Below are positions 17,984 to 26,712 of a stretch of DNA of 64,000 nucleotides, piece by piece. Under the pieces are notes generated by a model, which did no database searches, was not told the DNA's origin, and saw nothing but the letters and a program-made list of their open reading frames with translations. Every line of letters starts with the position of its first letter. Position 1 is the stretch's first letter. Source of the stretch: Catalinimonas sp038039535 (lineage in GTDB: Bacteria; Bacteroidota; Bacteroidia; Cytophagales; Cyclobacteriaceae); assembly GCF_038039535.1 (NCBI RefSeq), contig NZ_JBBPHP010000025.1, positions 39,864-103,863 on the forward strand, given 5' to 3'. The position numbers were made by a program, and so were the translations under genes.

Positions 17984-18087
17984 GCCATGTGCTGACAAAC
18001 CAAAAATTACATAAAATAAAACAAAAATATTGTAACACCTTTTTGCTAAGAGACACGTAAACTTGCAAAGAAATTGATTTTATTCAC

Positions 18088-18519
18088 ATGAAGTTCATCC
18101 CTCAATTAATCGCAGTATGCATGGCTATGGTGATCTTGGTCGCAACGACAGGGTTCACGATGAATGCACATTTCTGTGCAGGTGAACTTCAGCATATTGC
18201 TTTCTTAGGCCAGGCTGAATCTTGCGAAATGCATACCAAGCAATTGCCACCTTGTCAACATGAGCAGGAATCTCACAGCCAAATAGAAAAGAAATCATGC
18301 TGTGAAGATATGTCTGTAATCAGTGATCAGCAAGACTCTCTGGCGGGAAGCATTGTGCCCAAAATATTCAAGCCTGACTTCAAATTCATTGCGGTAGTGA
18401 GTAGCTTCTTCCTTGCAGCCATTGCTGAGTACACTCCGCATTTTTCCAAATATCATCAATATAGCCCACCGCTGATTGAGCGTGATATACCAGTACTCGT
18501 TCAATCCTTCCTTATTTAA
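18088..18519 (+). CDS. HYC_CC_PP family protein
   Basis: 143 residues. Signal peptide or first helix (IAVCMAMVILVATTG), then the three hallmark motifs of the HYC_CC_PP family: HFC (here FTMNAHFC), CC in KKSCCED, and PP in SPPLIERDIPVL, plus a second hydrophobic helix near 105-125. The middle is rich in Cys and His and faces the periplasm by prediction. The family is typical of Bacteroidota metal loci and probably delivers or buffers copper or silver. It lies directly upstream of the cusA operon. Confidence 0.82.
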   Translation: MKFIPQLIAVCMAMVILVATTGFTMNAHFCAGELQHIAFLGQAESCEMHTKQLPPCQHEQESHSQIEKKSCCEDMSVISDQQDSLAGSIVPKIFKPDFKFIAVVSSFFLAAIAEYTPHFSKYHQYSPPLIERDIPVLVQSFLI

Positions 18520-18569
18520 GCATTTCATTCAATTGATCGTGATCAAGGCTTAGCCCTTTAGAGCCTTGG

Positions 18570-18591
18570 GGCATTATTGCTATGCCTTTTT
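18570..18591 (+). terminator. Small hairpin with T-run before cusA
   Basis: GGCAT and ATGCC arms with a 7-nt loop are followed by TTTTT, 30 bp before the cusA start. A second imperfect hairpin (AAGGCT/AGCCTT) lies just upstream. It could end part of the HYC_CC_PP transcript or act as an attenuator. Confidence 0.4.
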
Positions 18592-18621
18592 AAATCAATT
18601 CAAAAGTTGAATGTAAATAAC

Positions 18622-21600
18622 ATGCTTAATAAAATCATTAAATACTTTCTTGAGAACAAGTTAGTTACCGTTCTCATCTTAATTGGCTTCATTGCCTGGG
18701 GCATTGTGACTGCCCCTTTCGGTTGGCAGATAGGTGCGTTACCTTCTGATCCCGTTCCGGTAGATGCTATTCCGGATATAGGAGAAAACCAACAGATCGT
18801 ATTTACCCAGTGGCAGGGCCGATCACCACAAGACATAGAAGACCAAATTTCCTATCCGCTGACTACCTATTTATTAGGTATTCCGGGCGTAAAATCTATA
18901 CGGAGTTCTTCTATATTTGGCTTTTCCAGTATCTTCATCATTTTCAGTGAAGATGTAGAGTTTTACTGGTCACGCTCCCGTATTCTAGAGAAACTAAGTT
19001 CCTTGCCTTCCGGCTTATTACCGGAAGGGGTTCAACCCGCACTCGGGCCTGATGCCACTGCGCTGGGCCAGGTGTATTGGTATACCATTGAGGGCAGAGA
19101 TAAGGATGGAAACCCTACGGGAGGATGGGATCTCCACGAAATCCGTACCGTACAAGACTTCTACGTCAAATATGGATTAAACGCAACAGAAGGAGTTTCA
19201 GAAGTGGCATCCATTGGTGGCTTTGTACAGGAATATCAGATTGATGTTAACCCCGATGCCCTTAAAGCCTATGATATCCCTTTGCATAAAGTAATGCAGG
19301 CGGTACAGAAATCAAATAAAGACGTAGGGGCTAAAACCATTGAGATCAACCAGGCAGAATATCTGGTGCGTGGTTTGGGCTACATCAAAAAAGTAGAAGA
19401 CATTGAAAAGGCCGTGGTGGCCGTTCAGGAAAATGTTCCCGTCCGTATTAAAGACATTGGTGTAGTCACCCTGGGGCCATCCACCCGTAGAGGTCTGCTG
19501 GATAAAGACGGTGCTGAAGTGGTAGGTGGCGTAGTGGTGGCCCGCTATGGTGCCAATCCCTTGCAGGTCATTAACAACGTCAAGGATAAGATCAAAGAAA
19601 TAGCCCCGGGACTGCCGAAAAAAACGTTGGCAGATGGAAGGGAAAGCCAGTTAACCATCGTTCCGTTTTATGACCGCTCCGAGCTTATTTATGAAACATT
19701 GGGAACCCTGGAAGAAGCCATTTCGCTTCAAGTGCTCATTACCATTTTGGTAGTGATCGTGATGGTGTATAATCTCAGGGCTTCATTTCTCATTTCAAGT
19801 ATCCTGCCCATTGCAGTATTGATGGTGTTTATCGCCATGCGCTATTTTGGTGTAGATGCCAATATAGTTGCACTTTCCGGTATTGCCATTGCCATTGGTA
19901 CAATGGTGGATTTGGGAGTAATACTTTCCGAAAACATTATTAAACATATAGATGAGGCTCCTCCTGGTCAAAAACTGATAGATACCATTTACAATGGAGC
20001 TTCGGAAGTGGGTACCGCTATTCTCACTGCTGTTTCTACCACCATTGTCAGCTTCATTCCGGTCTTTACCATGCAAGCTGCTGAAGGAAAGCTCTTTGGA
20101 CCTTTGGCATTCACCAAGACCTTTGCCCTGGTAGCTGCGCTGTTGGTGAGTCTATTGATCATGCCTACCTTGGCACATTGGTTCTTTGGATTCAAAATCA
20201 ATAATAAGTTTCTTAAGAAATATGGTGGCTATGCATTAGTACTATTTGGAATTATAGGGCTCTTTACCGGTCAGATCTGGGGGGGTGTATTGCTGGTACT
20301 ATTTGGTGCAATCGGAATTGCAAAGAATTTTTTTGACACTAAAAAGGAACGCTTTTCCAGGCCTGTATTATTTCTCTTTAATTATGCCGAGCTGATCATT
20401 GTACTCATTGGCGTAACCTGGCTTTTAGCTAAATATTGGCTACCACTGGGAGCCTCGAAGTCTCTGTTACTCAACTTTATTTTCGTGACCTTATTGGTAG
20501 GATTTATCCTGGGGTCGTTCACGCTTTTAGAATATTACTACAAATCTATATTAAAATGGTGCCTGGATAATAAAGTAACTTTTTTATTGATACCTACCTT
20601 CTTGATTTTGCTTGGCGCTAATGTTTGGCTGGGTTTTAATACCATTTTCGGGTTTATTCCTAAAGCATTGGACAATCTCGGCTGGGATGTCCGGACAACT
20701 ACAGTTTGGTCAGGCTTGACCCATACCTTCCCGGGTGTAGGAAAAGAATTTATGCCTTCTCTGGATGAAGGAAGTTTCCTGCTGATGCCAACTTCAATGC
20801 CGCATTCCGGCATTGAATACAACCGTAAAGTAGTAGGTCAATTGGATATGCTCCTGACCAACATCCCGGAAGTAGAATTAACGGTAGGCAAATTAGGACG
20901 GGTAGAATCCGCATTAGATCCGGCACCTATTTCCATGTATGAAAATATCATTAATTATAAACCGGAGTACATGCTCAGTGAAAAAGGGCACCGGGTAAGG
21001 TTCAAAGTTGATAAGGAAGATCGCTTCATACTCAACAGCGGAGATAGCCTTTCTAACGAAGAAGCCATTAAGCGTGGGGTTACAACAGAGGAACTCATCC
21101 CTAATGATAACGGAAATTATTTCCGCAACTGGCGGCCGCAGATAGAATCTCCAGATGATATCTGGAATGAAATTGTAAAGGTCACTAAAATTCCTGGAGT
21201 TACTTCTGCACCAAAGCTGCAGCCTATTGAAACCAGGCTGGTCATGCTCCAAACAGGCATGAGGGCTCCCATGGGTATCAAAGTCTATGGTCCTAATCTT
21301 AAAACTATTGAGGATTTTGGCCTTCAACTAGAGGAAGTACTAAAAAATGTTCCTTCTGTAAAAGAGGAAGCGGTGTTTGCTGATCGTATTGTGGGCAAAC
21401 CTTATCTCCATCTCAACATCAACCGGGATGAGATTTCGCGCTATGGGCTGAATGTGGAAGATGTACAGCAGACCATTGAAACTGCCATTGGAGGAATGAA
21501 AATTACTTCTACCGTGGAAGGACGCGAACGTTTTCCGGTGAGGGTACGCTACCCGCGCGAACTCAGGGACGATCCCGAATCATTGGGTAAAATTCTTTTG

Positions 21601-22446
21601 CCTACACCTACAGGAGCACAGATACCAATTAGCCAGGTGGTGGACTTTGAGTATGTGAGGGGGCCACAGGCGATCAAAAGTGAGGAAACCTTTTTGGTGG
21701 GTTATGTACTATTTGACAAAAGGGACGGATACTCGGAAGTTGGAGTGGTCAATGATGCCGAGGCAGCTATTCAGGAAAGAATAGATACAGGTGATTTAGT
21801 CGTTCCTGCCGGGGTCAGCTACAAGTTCTCAGGAAGCTATGAAAATCAGGTAAGGGCTGAAAAGAGGCTTTCAATCATTGTTCCGTTGGTATTGGGTATC
21901 GTCTTCCTCATCCTTTACTTCCAATTTAAGTCTGTAGCGACTTCATTAATGGTGTTTACTGGTATTGCCATGGCATTTAGTGGAGGCTTTATCATGCTAT
22001 GGTTGTATGGCCAGACCTGGTTTGCGGACTTCTCCCTTTTCGGTACGAATTTCCGAGACTTGTTCCAAATACATACTATCAATTTGAGCGTGGCTGTTTG
22101 GGTCGGGTTTATTGCCTTGTTTGGTATAGCCACTGATGATGGGGTATTAATGGCTACTTATTTAGATCAAAGTTTTAATCGTAATAAAACAGACAGTCTG
22201 AAAGGAATAAGAGCGGCAACAGTGGAAGCTGGTCAACGAAGAATAAAACCTGCCGTGATGACATCCGCCACCACCATCATTGCCTTGCTGCCTATACTTA
22301 CCTCAACGGGTCGCGGAGCAGACATCATGATCCCAATGGCTATTCCAGCATTCGGAGGTATGTTCTTCGCAGCCGTCACCTACTTCATCGTGCCGGTTTT
22401 ATACGCTATGAGGGAAGAAAGAAAATTTAAAAAGACACAACCATGA
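18622..22446 (+). CDS. cusA: CusA-type RND copper/silver efflux pump
   Basis: 1274 residues from the ATG at 18622 (MLNKIIKYFLENK). Full RND layout with two porter regions and about twelve membrane helices. The helix 4 motif GIAIAIGTMVDLGVILSEN matches the CusA (monovalent) subgroup and differs from the DFGxxxDGA motif of the pump at 6433. It is longer than E. coli CusA because of extra hydrophobic and loop segments around residues 530-650. With the adjacent outer membrane factor and adaptor it would export Cu+ or Ag+ across both membranes. It overlaps the next gene by 4 bp (ATGA). Confidence 0.93.
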   Translation: MLNKIIKYFLENKLVTVLILIGFIAWGIVTAPFGWQIGALPSDPVPVDAIPDIGENQQIVFTQWQGRSPQDIEDQISYPLTTYLLGIPGVKSIRSSSIFGFSSIFIIFSEDVEFYWSRSRILEKLSSLPSGLLPEGVQPALGPDATALGQVYWYTIEGRDKDGNPTGGWDLHEIRTVQDFYVKYGLNATEGVSEVASIGGFVQEYQIDVNPDALKAYDIPLHKVMQAVQKSNKDVGAKTIEINQAEYLVRGLGYIKKVEDIEKAVVAVQENVPVRIKDIGVVTLGPSTRRGLLDKDGAEVVGGVVVARYGANPLQVINNVKDKIKEIAPGLPKKTLADGRESQLTIVPFYDRSELIYETLGTLEEAISLQVLITILVVIVMVYNLRASFLISSILPIAVLMVFIAMRYFGVDANIVALSGIAIAIGTMVDLGVILSENIIKHIDEAPPGQKLIDTIYNGASEVGTAILTAVSTTIVSFIPVFTMQAAEGKLFGPLAFTKTFALVAALLVSLLIMPTLAHWFFGFKINNKFLKKYGGYALVLFGIIGLFTGQIWGGVLLVLFGAIGIAKNFFDTKKERFSRPVLFLFNYAELIIVLIGVTWLLAKYWLPLGASKSLLLNFIFVTLLVGFILGSFTLLEYYYKSILKWCLDNKVTFLLIPTFLILLGANVWLGFNTIFGFIPKALDNLGWDVRTTTVWSGLTHTFPGVGKEFMPSLDEGSFLLMPTSMPHSGIEYNRKVVGQLDMLLTNIPEVELTVGKLGRVESALDPAPISMYENIINYKPEYMLSEKGHRVRFKVDKEDRFILNSGDSLSNEEAIKRGVTTEELIPNDNGNYFRNWRPQIESPDDIWNEIVKVTKIPGVTSAPKLQPIETRLVMLQTGMRAPMGIKVYGPNLKTIEDFGLQLEEVLKNVPSVKEEAVFADRIVGKPYLHLNINRDEISRYGLNVEDVQQTIETAIGGMKITSTVEGRERFPVRVRYPRELRDDPESLGKILLPTPTGAQIPISQVVDFEYVRGPQAIKSEETFLVGYVLFDKRDGYSEVGVVNDAEAAIQERIDTGDLVVPAGVSYKFSGSYENQVRAEKRLSIIVPLVLGIVFLILYFQFKSVATSLMVFTGIAMAFSGGFIMLWLYGQTWFADFSLFGTNFRDLFQIHTINLSVAVWVGFIALFGIATDDGVLMATYLDQSFNRNKTDSLKGIRAATVEAGQRRIKPAVMTSATTIIALLPILTSTGRGADIMIPMAIPAFGGMFFAAVTYFIVPVLYAMREERKFKKTQP

Positions 22447-23690
22447 AGATTATTGTAAATATTGTAATACTTGTTTTTCTCGGAACCAGCGTAAGTCAGG
22501 CGCAGGTCCTGGATGACTATTTTAAAATAGCAGCGGAAAGCAATCCGGGATTACAGGCGAAATATCGGGAATTTGAAGCGGCCATACAGAAGGTGGAGCA
22601 GGTAAATACTTTACCGGACCCTAATTTCTCTTTTGGTTATTTCATTTCACCGGTGGAAACGAGGGTAGGGCCACAAAAGGCAAGGTTTTCCCTGACCCAG
22701 ATGTTTCCCTGGTTTGGGACGCTACGGGCACAGGGAAATGCCGCAGCTTTAATGGCAGAGGCAAAATATCAAGCCTTCTTAGACGCTCGGAATAGGTTGT
22801 ACTACCAGGTGGCAGCAGCCTATTATCCGCTTTATGAACTTAATCAATGGAAAGAGATTGAGCGGGAGAATATTGAAATACTGGAGTCTTATAAAACCAT
22901 TGGTACTAAAAAGTTTGAAAATGGAGAGGGACCGATGGTGGATGTACTTCGGGTGGATATCATGCTCAAAGAGGCGCAAACCAATCTGGAAATTCTTTCT
23001 AAAAAAGAAAAGCCCCTGCGAGTCACTTTTAATAACCTGCTCAACCGAAACGAATCCGAAGAGGTAGAGGTATCTGAGATATTGCCCACCCCTGTGTTAG
23101 AATCAGATTATAGAAAAGATTCTTTATTTGATAGTAATCCGGTATTGGAAGAACTGGACTTAAAAATAGCCTCCAGTGAGGCAAGTGAGGAGGTCGCTTA
23201 CAAACAAGGGCTTCCAAAGTTTGGCCTGGGCCTGGACTATGTGTTGGTTGGAGATCGCTCAGATTTAGCCTCCGACATGGCTGCTCCGCAAGACAATGGC
23301 AAAAATGCGATGATGCCCATGGTTTCCGTCAGCATCCCCATTTTCAGGAGTAAATACAAAGCCGCTGTTAAGGAAGCGCAACTCATGCAGGAAAGCTATT
23401 CACTCCAAAAAGAGGATTTTGCCAATACCCTAACGTCAAGCTACGAAATGGCCTGGTTTGAAATTCAACAACAGCAAGAATTACTTGAGTTATATGATCA
23501 ACAAATTCAGGAATCCAATCAGGCTTTAAATCTATTGTTTACTGCTTATGGAAATTCAGGAAATGAATTTGAAGAGGTACTGCGTATGCAGCAACAGTTG
23601 TTAAAATATGAAAAGATGAAGGCAACCGCAGAAACGCAATATCAAATTGCCCTGGCCAAACTCAATTACTTAACTGCAAAAACATATTAA
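22443..23690 (+). CDS. cusC: TolC family outer membrane factor of the Cus system
   Basis: 415 residues. Signal peptide (IIVNIVILVFLGTSVSQAQ) followed by the helical repeats of TolC/CusC outer membrane channels, with coiled-coil stretches rich in Gln and Glu (FEIQQQQELLELYDQQIQE). It starts inside the cusA stop (ATGA) and is followed 1 bp later by cusB, so the three are translationally coupled. It forms the exit duct. It is separate here, whereas the same function is fused to the pump in the czcA gene. Confidence 0.9.
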   Translation: MKIIVNIVILVFLGTSVSQAQVLDDYFKIAAESNPGLQAKYREFEAAIQKVEQVNTLPDPNFSFGYFISPVETRVGPQKARFSLTQMFPWFGTLRAQGNAAALMAEAKYQAFLDARNRLYYQVAAAYYPLYELNQWKEIERENIEILESYKTIGTKKFENGEGPMVDVLRVDIMLKEAQTNLEILSKKEKPLRVTFNNLLNRNESEEVEVSEILPTPVLESDYRKDSLFDSNPVLEELDLKIASSEASEEVAYKQGLPKFGLGLDYVLVGDRSDLASDMAAPQDNGKNAMMPMVSVSIPIFRSKYKAAVKEAQLMQESYSLQKEDFANTLTSSYEMAWFEIQQQQELLELYDQQIQESNQALNLLFTAYGNSGNEFEEVLRMQQQLLKYEKMKATAETQYQIALAKLNYLTAKTY

Positions 23691-23691
23691 G

Positions 23692-25482
23692 ATGAACACG
23701 AATAAAAAAATAATAATCATAGCACTGTCAACACTGGCAATAGGTTTATTGCTGGGTTGGTTGATTTTTGGTGGTTCATCATCCGAAAGTAAAATGGATG
23801 ATGAGCACCAGCACACTACAGAAATAGCCGGAGAGACCGTGTGGACTTGTTCTATGCATCCTCAGATCCGCCAGAGCGAACCAGGAGACTGCCCCATATG
23901 TGGCATGGACCTTATTCCTTTGGAGGATGATCAGAATGAAGTACTTGATCCCATGGCGGTGAGTATGTCGCCAACCGCCATGCAATTGGCTGATATCAGA
24001 ACGGCTGCTGTAGGTACCATGGATCCCGTGAAGTCGGTTAGATTAAACGGGAAGGTGCAGGAAGATGAGCGGCTTGTTTCTTCTCAATCCAGCCACATTC
24101 CAGGCAGAATTGAACGACTGAATGTTAACTTCACAGGTGAATATGTACGCAGGGGACAGGTAATAGCTTATATCTATTCCCCTGATTTAGTTACTGCTCA
24201 AGAGGAATTATTTGAAGCGCAAAAAATTAAAGAGACACAGCCACAATTATTTAAATCAGCCCGGGCAAAACTCAAAAACTGGAAGCTTTCAGACAGCCAG
24301 ATAGATAAAATATTAGAAAGTGGCAACCCTTCCGATGAATTTCCAATCACGGCAGACATTTCAGGCTATGTGTTGAGCAAAAATGTAAATGTGGGTGACT
24401 ACATTAAGCGAGGGGAGCCCATTTATGAGATTGCAAATTTATCTCGCGTATGGGTGTTGTTTGATGTGTATGAGTCGGATATGCCCTGGATAAATAAGGG
24501 AGATCAGGTGCAGTTTACAGTTCAATCATTGCCGGGCCAAACATTTGAAAGCAAGATAAGCTTTTTAGATCCGGTAATTGATCCAAAAACCAGGGTAGCC
24601 AAAGCCCGGGTAGAAGTGCCCAACAAAGACAATCAGCTAAAACCTGAAATGTTTGTCTCCGGTACGGTAGAAGCTACATTGCCGAAAAAGTCCAACAATG
24701 TAATTGTTCCGAAAACAGCCGTAATGTGGACAGGCAAACGTTCGGTAGTTTATGTGAAAAATACTACAGGTAGTGGAGTAAGTTTCATGATGCGTGATGT
24801 GACGCTTGGGCCGGGTTTAGGTGACAGCTTTATCGTGGAGAGTGGCCTTGAAGAAGGGGAAGAAATAGCGGTCAATGGTACCTTCAGCATTGATGCGGCA
24901 GCACAACTGGCTGGTAAGCCAAGCATGATGAACCCTGAAGGAGGCCCGGCTATGACAGGGCATAACCATGGGGGTATGGAGATGCCGACTTCCTCAGGAC
25001 AGGTTAAGAAAAAAGAGACTAAGCCAGTGTCAATTAGTCAGAAGGCGAAAGAAGCATTGCGGCCCCTTTATACTGAGTACCTCAAATTTAAGGAAGCCTT
25101 AACGGCCGATGAATTTGATCAGGCTCAAAAAGCCGCTTCCGATCTCAAAACAACATTGGATAAGGTGAATATGTCTGCTTTTACCGGTGAGTCACACGAT
25201 GCATGGATGAGCTATAGCAGCGATCTGAAAAATGCGCTTCAACATGTTCAGCATCTCAAAACAATAGAGGAACTACGCACTACATTTCAGCAAGTGTCTG
25301 AAGGGATGATTGATTTGACCAAAGCTTTTAATCCATTGGATCAGACACTGTACGTTCAGTTTTGCCCTATGGCAGATGATAATAAGGGAGCGAATTGGTT
25401 GAGTACCGAAGAGGAAATCAGCAATCCCTACTTCGGGGCATCTATGCTTACATGTGGTGAAGTGAAATCAACAATCAAATGA
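23692..25482 (+). CDS. cusB: CusB-type adaptor with heavy-metal-binding and DUF3347 domains
   Basis: 596 residues. One N-terminal membrane anchor (IALSTLAIGLLLGWLIFG), then a heavy-metal-binding domain of YHS type (WTCSMHPQIR to CPICGMDLIP, residues 43-72), then a complete membrane fusion protein body (lipoyl, helical hairpin, beta-barrel; 100-420). The C-terminal 150 residues are a DUF3347 domain ending FCPMADDNKGANW and LTCGEVK. A His/Met-rich linker (GHNHGGMEMP) joins the two. The two metal-binding extensions suggest it collects periplasmic Cu/Ag for CusA. The 43-residue gene at 25479 overlaps its stop. Confidence 0.93.
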   Translation: MNTNKKIIIIALSTLAIGLLLGWLIFGGSSSESKMDDEHQHTTEIAGETVWTCSMHPQIRQSEPGDCPICGMDLIPLEDDQNEVLDPMAVSMSPTAMQLADIRTAAVGTMDPVKSVRLNGKVQEDERLVSSQSSHIPGRIERLNVNFTGEYVRRGQVIAYIYSPDLVTAQEELFEAQKIKETQPQLFKSARAKLKNWKLSDSQIDKILESGNPSDEFPITADISGYVLSKNVNVGDYIKRGEPIYEIANLSRVWVLFDVYESDMPWINKGDQVQFTVQSLPGQTFESKISFLDPVIDPKTRVAKARVEVPNKDNQLKPEMFVSGTVEATLPKKSNNVIVPKTAVMWTGKRSVVYVKNTTGSGVSFMMRDVTLGPGLGDSFIVESGLEEGEEIAVNGTFSIDAAAQLAGKPSMMNPEGGPAMTGHNHGGMEMPTSSGQVKKKETKPVSISQKAKEALRPLYTEYLKFKEALTADEFDQAQKAASDLKTTLDKVNMSAFTGESHDAWMSYSSDLKNALQHVQHLKTIEELRTTFQQVSEGMIDLTKAFNPLDQTLYVQFCPMADDNKGANWLSTEEEISNPYFGASMLTCGEVKSTIK

Positions 25483-25610
25483 AGGAATGTTGCAAAACAG
25501 GAGGTGAACAAAAGCCCTCAAAAATAAAGAAAACTGTTAGTCGGGCCTTATGGTCGGTACTATTCATCATCATCATTACTTTATCTATTATTCAAATTTT
25601 GAACCAATAA
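25479..25610 (+). CDS. 43-residue Cys-pair membrane peptide overlapping cusB
   Basis: Starts within the cusB stop codon (ATGA overlap), so translation is coupled. The peptide begins KECCKTGGEQKPS, continues with a basic stretch (KIKKTVSRALW) and ends with one hydrophobic helix (VLFIIIITLSIIQIL). The Cys pair faces the cytoplasm if the helix is inserted with the basic side in. A single-helix partner of an efflux pump is a reasonable guess, but no function is established. It is easily missed by gene callers because of its length. Confidence 0.68.
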   Translation: MKECCKTGGEQKPSKIKKTVSRALWSVLFIIIITLSIIQILNQ

Positions 25611-25621
25611 ATTTTAACATC

Positions 25622-26194
25622 ATGAAAAAGCAAATTTTAAGTGTAGCACTCGTATTAAGTCTGTTGGCATTTGGTGCAAAGGCACAAAGCCATGATCATA
25701 GTAGGATGACAGAAGGAAACCATCACAGCACAAGTGTAACTTATCAAACGCCTGAAGCTTTTCAGCAGCAGCTTGCTGAAGTTTACCAGGCAAGTCTGGA
25801 TTTAAAAGAAGCTTTTGTAGCTTCCAGCAAGACCCAGGTGAAAGAGGCTGTAAAACCCGTGCAGGAAGCTTTATCTAAAGTGGACATGAAGCTTCTGAAG
25901 GACCAGGCACACATGGACTGGATGGCTCACCTCAAAACAATTAAAAGTAATTTGGAAACCGTAGAAAAATCCAATGCTATAGATGAGCAGAGAAAAGGCT
26001 TCACCCATTTTAGCGAAGCACTCTATCAAAGCATTAAAGCCTTTGGTATAGGTGATGAAGAAGCCTATTATCAGTACTGCCCAATGGCTAATAACAACAA
26101 AGGTGCTTACTGGCTCAGCGACAATAAGGAAATCCGCAATCCTTACTTCGGTGATAAGATGCTGAAGTGTGGAACAGTCAAAGAAAGCCTGTAA
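25622..26194 (+). CDS. DUF3347 periplasmic protein
   Basis: 190 residues from the ATG at 25622, which gives a signal peptide (KKQILSVALVLSLLAFGAKAQ). The mature part begins His-rich (SHDHSRMTEGNHH) and is one helical DUF3347 domain with the conserved end YCPMANNNKGAYW, NPYFGDKM and LKCG. It is the free-standing version of the C-terminal domain of the CusB two genes upstream. It probably binds Cu or Ag in the periplasm, in the role that CusF plays in Proteobacteria. Confidence 0.85.
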   Translation: MKKQILSVALVLSLLAFGAKAQSHDHSRMTEGNHHSTSVTYQTPEAFQQQLAEVYQASLDLKEAFVASSKTQVKEAVKPVQEALSKVDMKLLKDQAHMDWMAHLKTIKSNLETVEKSNAIDEQRKGFTHFSEALYQSIKAFGIGDEEAYYQYCPMANNNKGAYWLSDNKEIRNPYFGDKMLKCGTVKESL

Positions 26195-26208
26195 GGCTGA
26201 GTATTTCA

Positions 26209-26234
26209 AAGAGGCACTCTTTTTTGTGCCTCTT
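26209..26234 (+). terminator. Hairpin after the DUF3347 gene
   Basis: AAGAGGCAC and GTGCCTCTT form a perfect 9-bp stem around an 8-nt T-rich loop, 15 bp after the stop codon. There is no clear T-run after it. It is a likely end or processing point of the cus transcript. Confidence 0.55.
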
Positions 26235-26260
26235 AATCCACCCTATAAAATCCTGTTATC

Positions 26261-26710
26261 ATGAAAAAAAGCAAAAAGAACAACACAAGCGGTGTAATTA
26301 CTACCATTGCAGCTTTATCCGTTTTGGTTATTGCTTTATTTGGCTTCACCTATTTCAATTTCACTAAGCTGAATGAAGATAAGCAGATCCTACCTGTTCA
26401 ACAAGCACAGGATATAGAGCAGGAGGGAATTTCTCCTGAACTGGTATGCATGGTCAATGATGCCTATATGGGAGGTAAGAAGCAGATTCCTGTCGCCTAT
26501 GAAGGAAAAACATACTATGGCTGCTGTCAGATGTGTGTAGGCAGAATTCAAAATGATGCTCAGGTAAGATACGCCACTGACCCTTATTCGGGAGAGATGA
26601 TAGACAAATCAGAGGCTTTTATTATACTCCAACCCAGCAGTGACAATCAAGTCTCTTATTATAAATCAGAAGCCACTTTTCATCTTCATCACCAGTCCCT
26701 GACAAAATAA
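26261..26710 (+). CDS. Membrane-anchored TRASH/YHS-like metal-binding protein
   Basis: 149 residues. A basic N-terminus and one helix (ITTIAALSVLVIALFGF) anchor it. The exported part has CMVNDAYMGG, then KTYYGCCQMCVGRI, a Cys arrangement like TRASH/YHS metal-binding domains, followed by DPYSGEMIDKSEAFI. It probably binds Cu+ or Zn at the outer face of the inner membrane. It ends 2 bp before the MBOAT gene, which might place that pair in the same transcript. Confidence 0.7.
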   Translation: MKKSKKNNTSGVITTIAALSVLVIALFGFTYFNFTKLNEDKQILPVQQAQDIEQEGISPELVCMVNDAYMGGKKQIPVAYEGKTYYGCCQMCVGRIQNDAQVRYATDPYSGEMIDKSEAFIILQPSSDNQVSYYKSEATFHLHHQSLTK

Positions 26711-26712
26711 GA

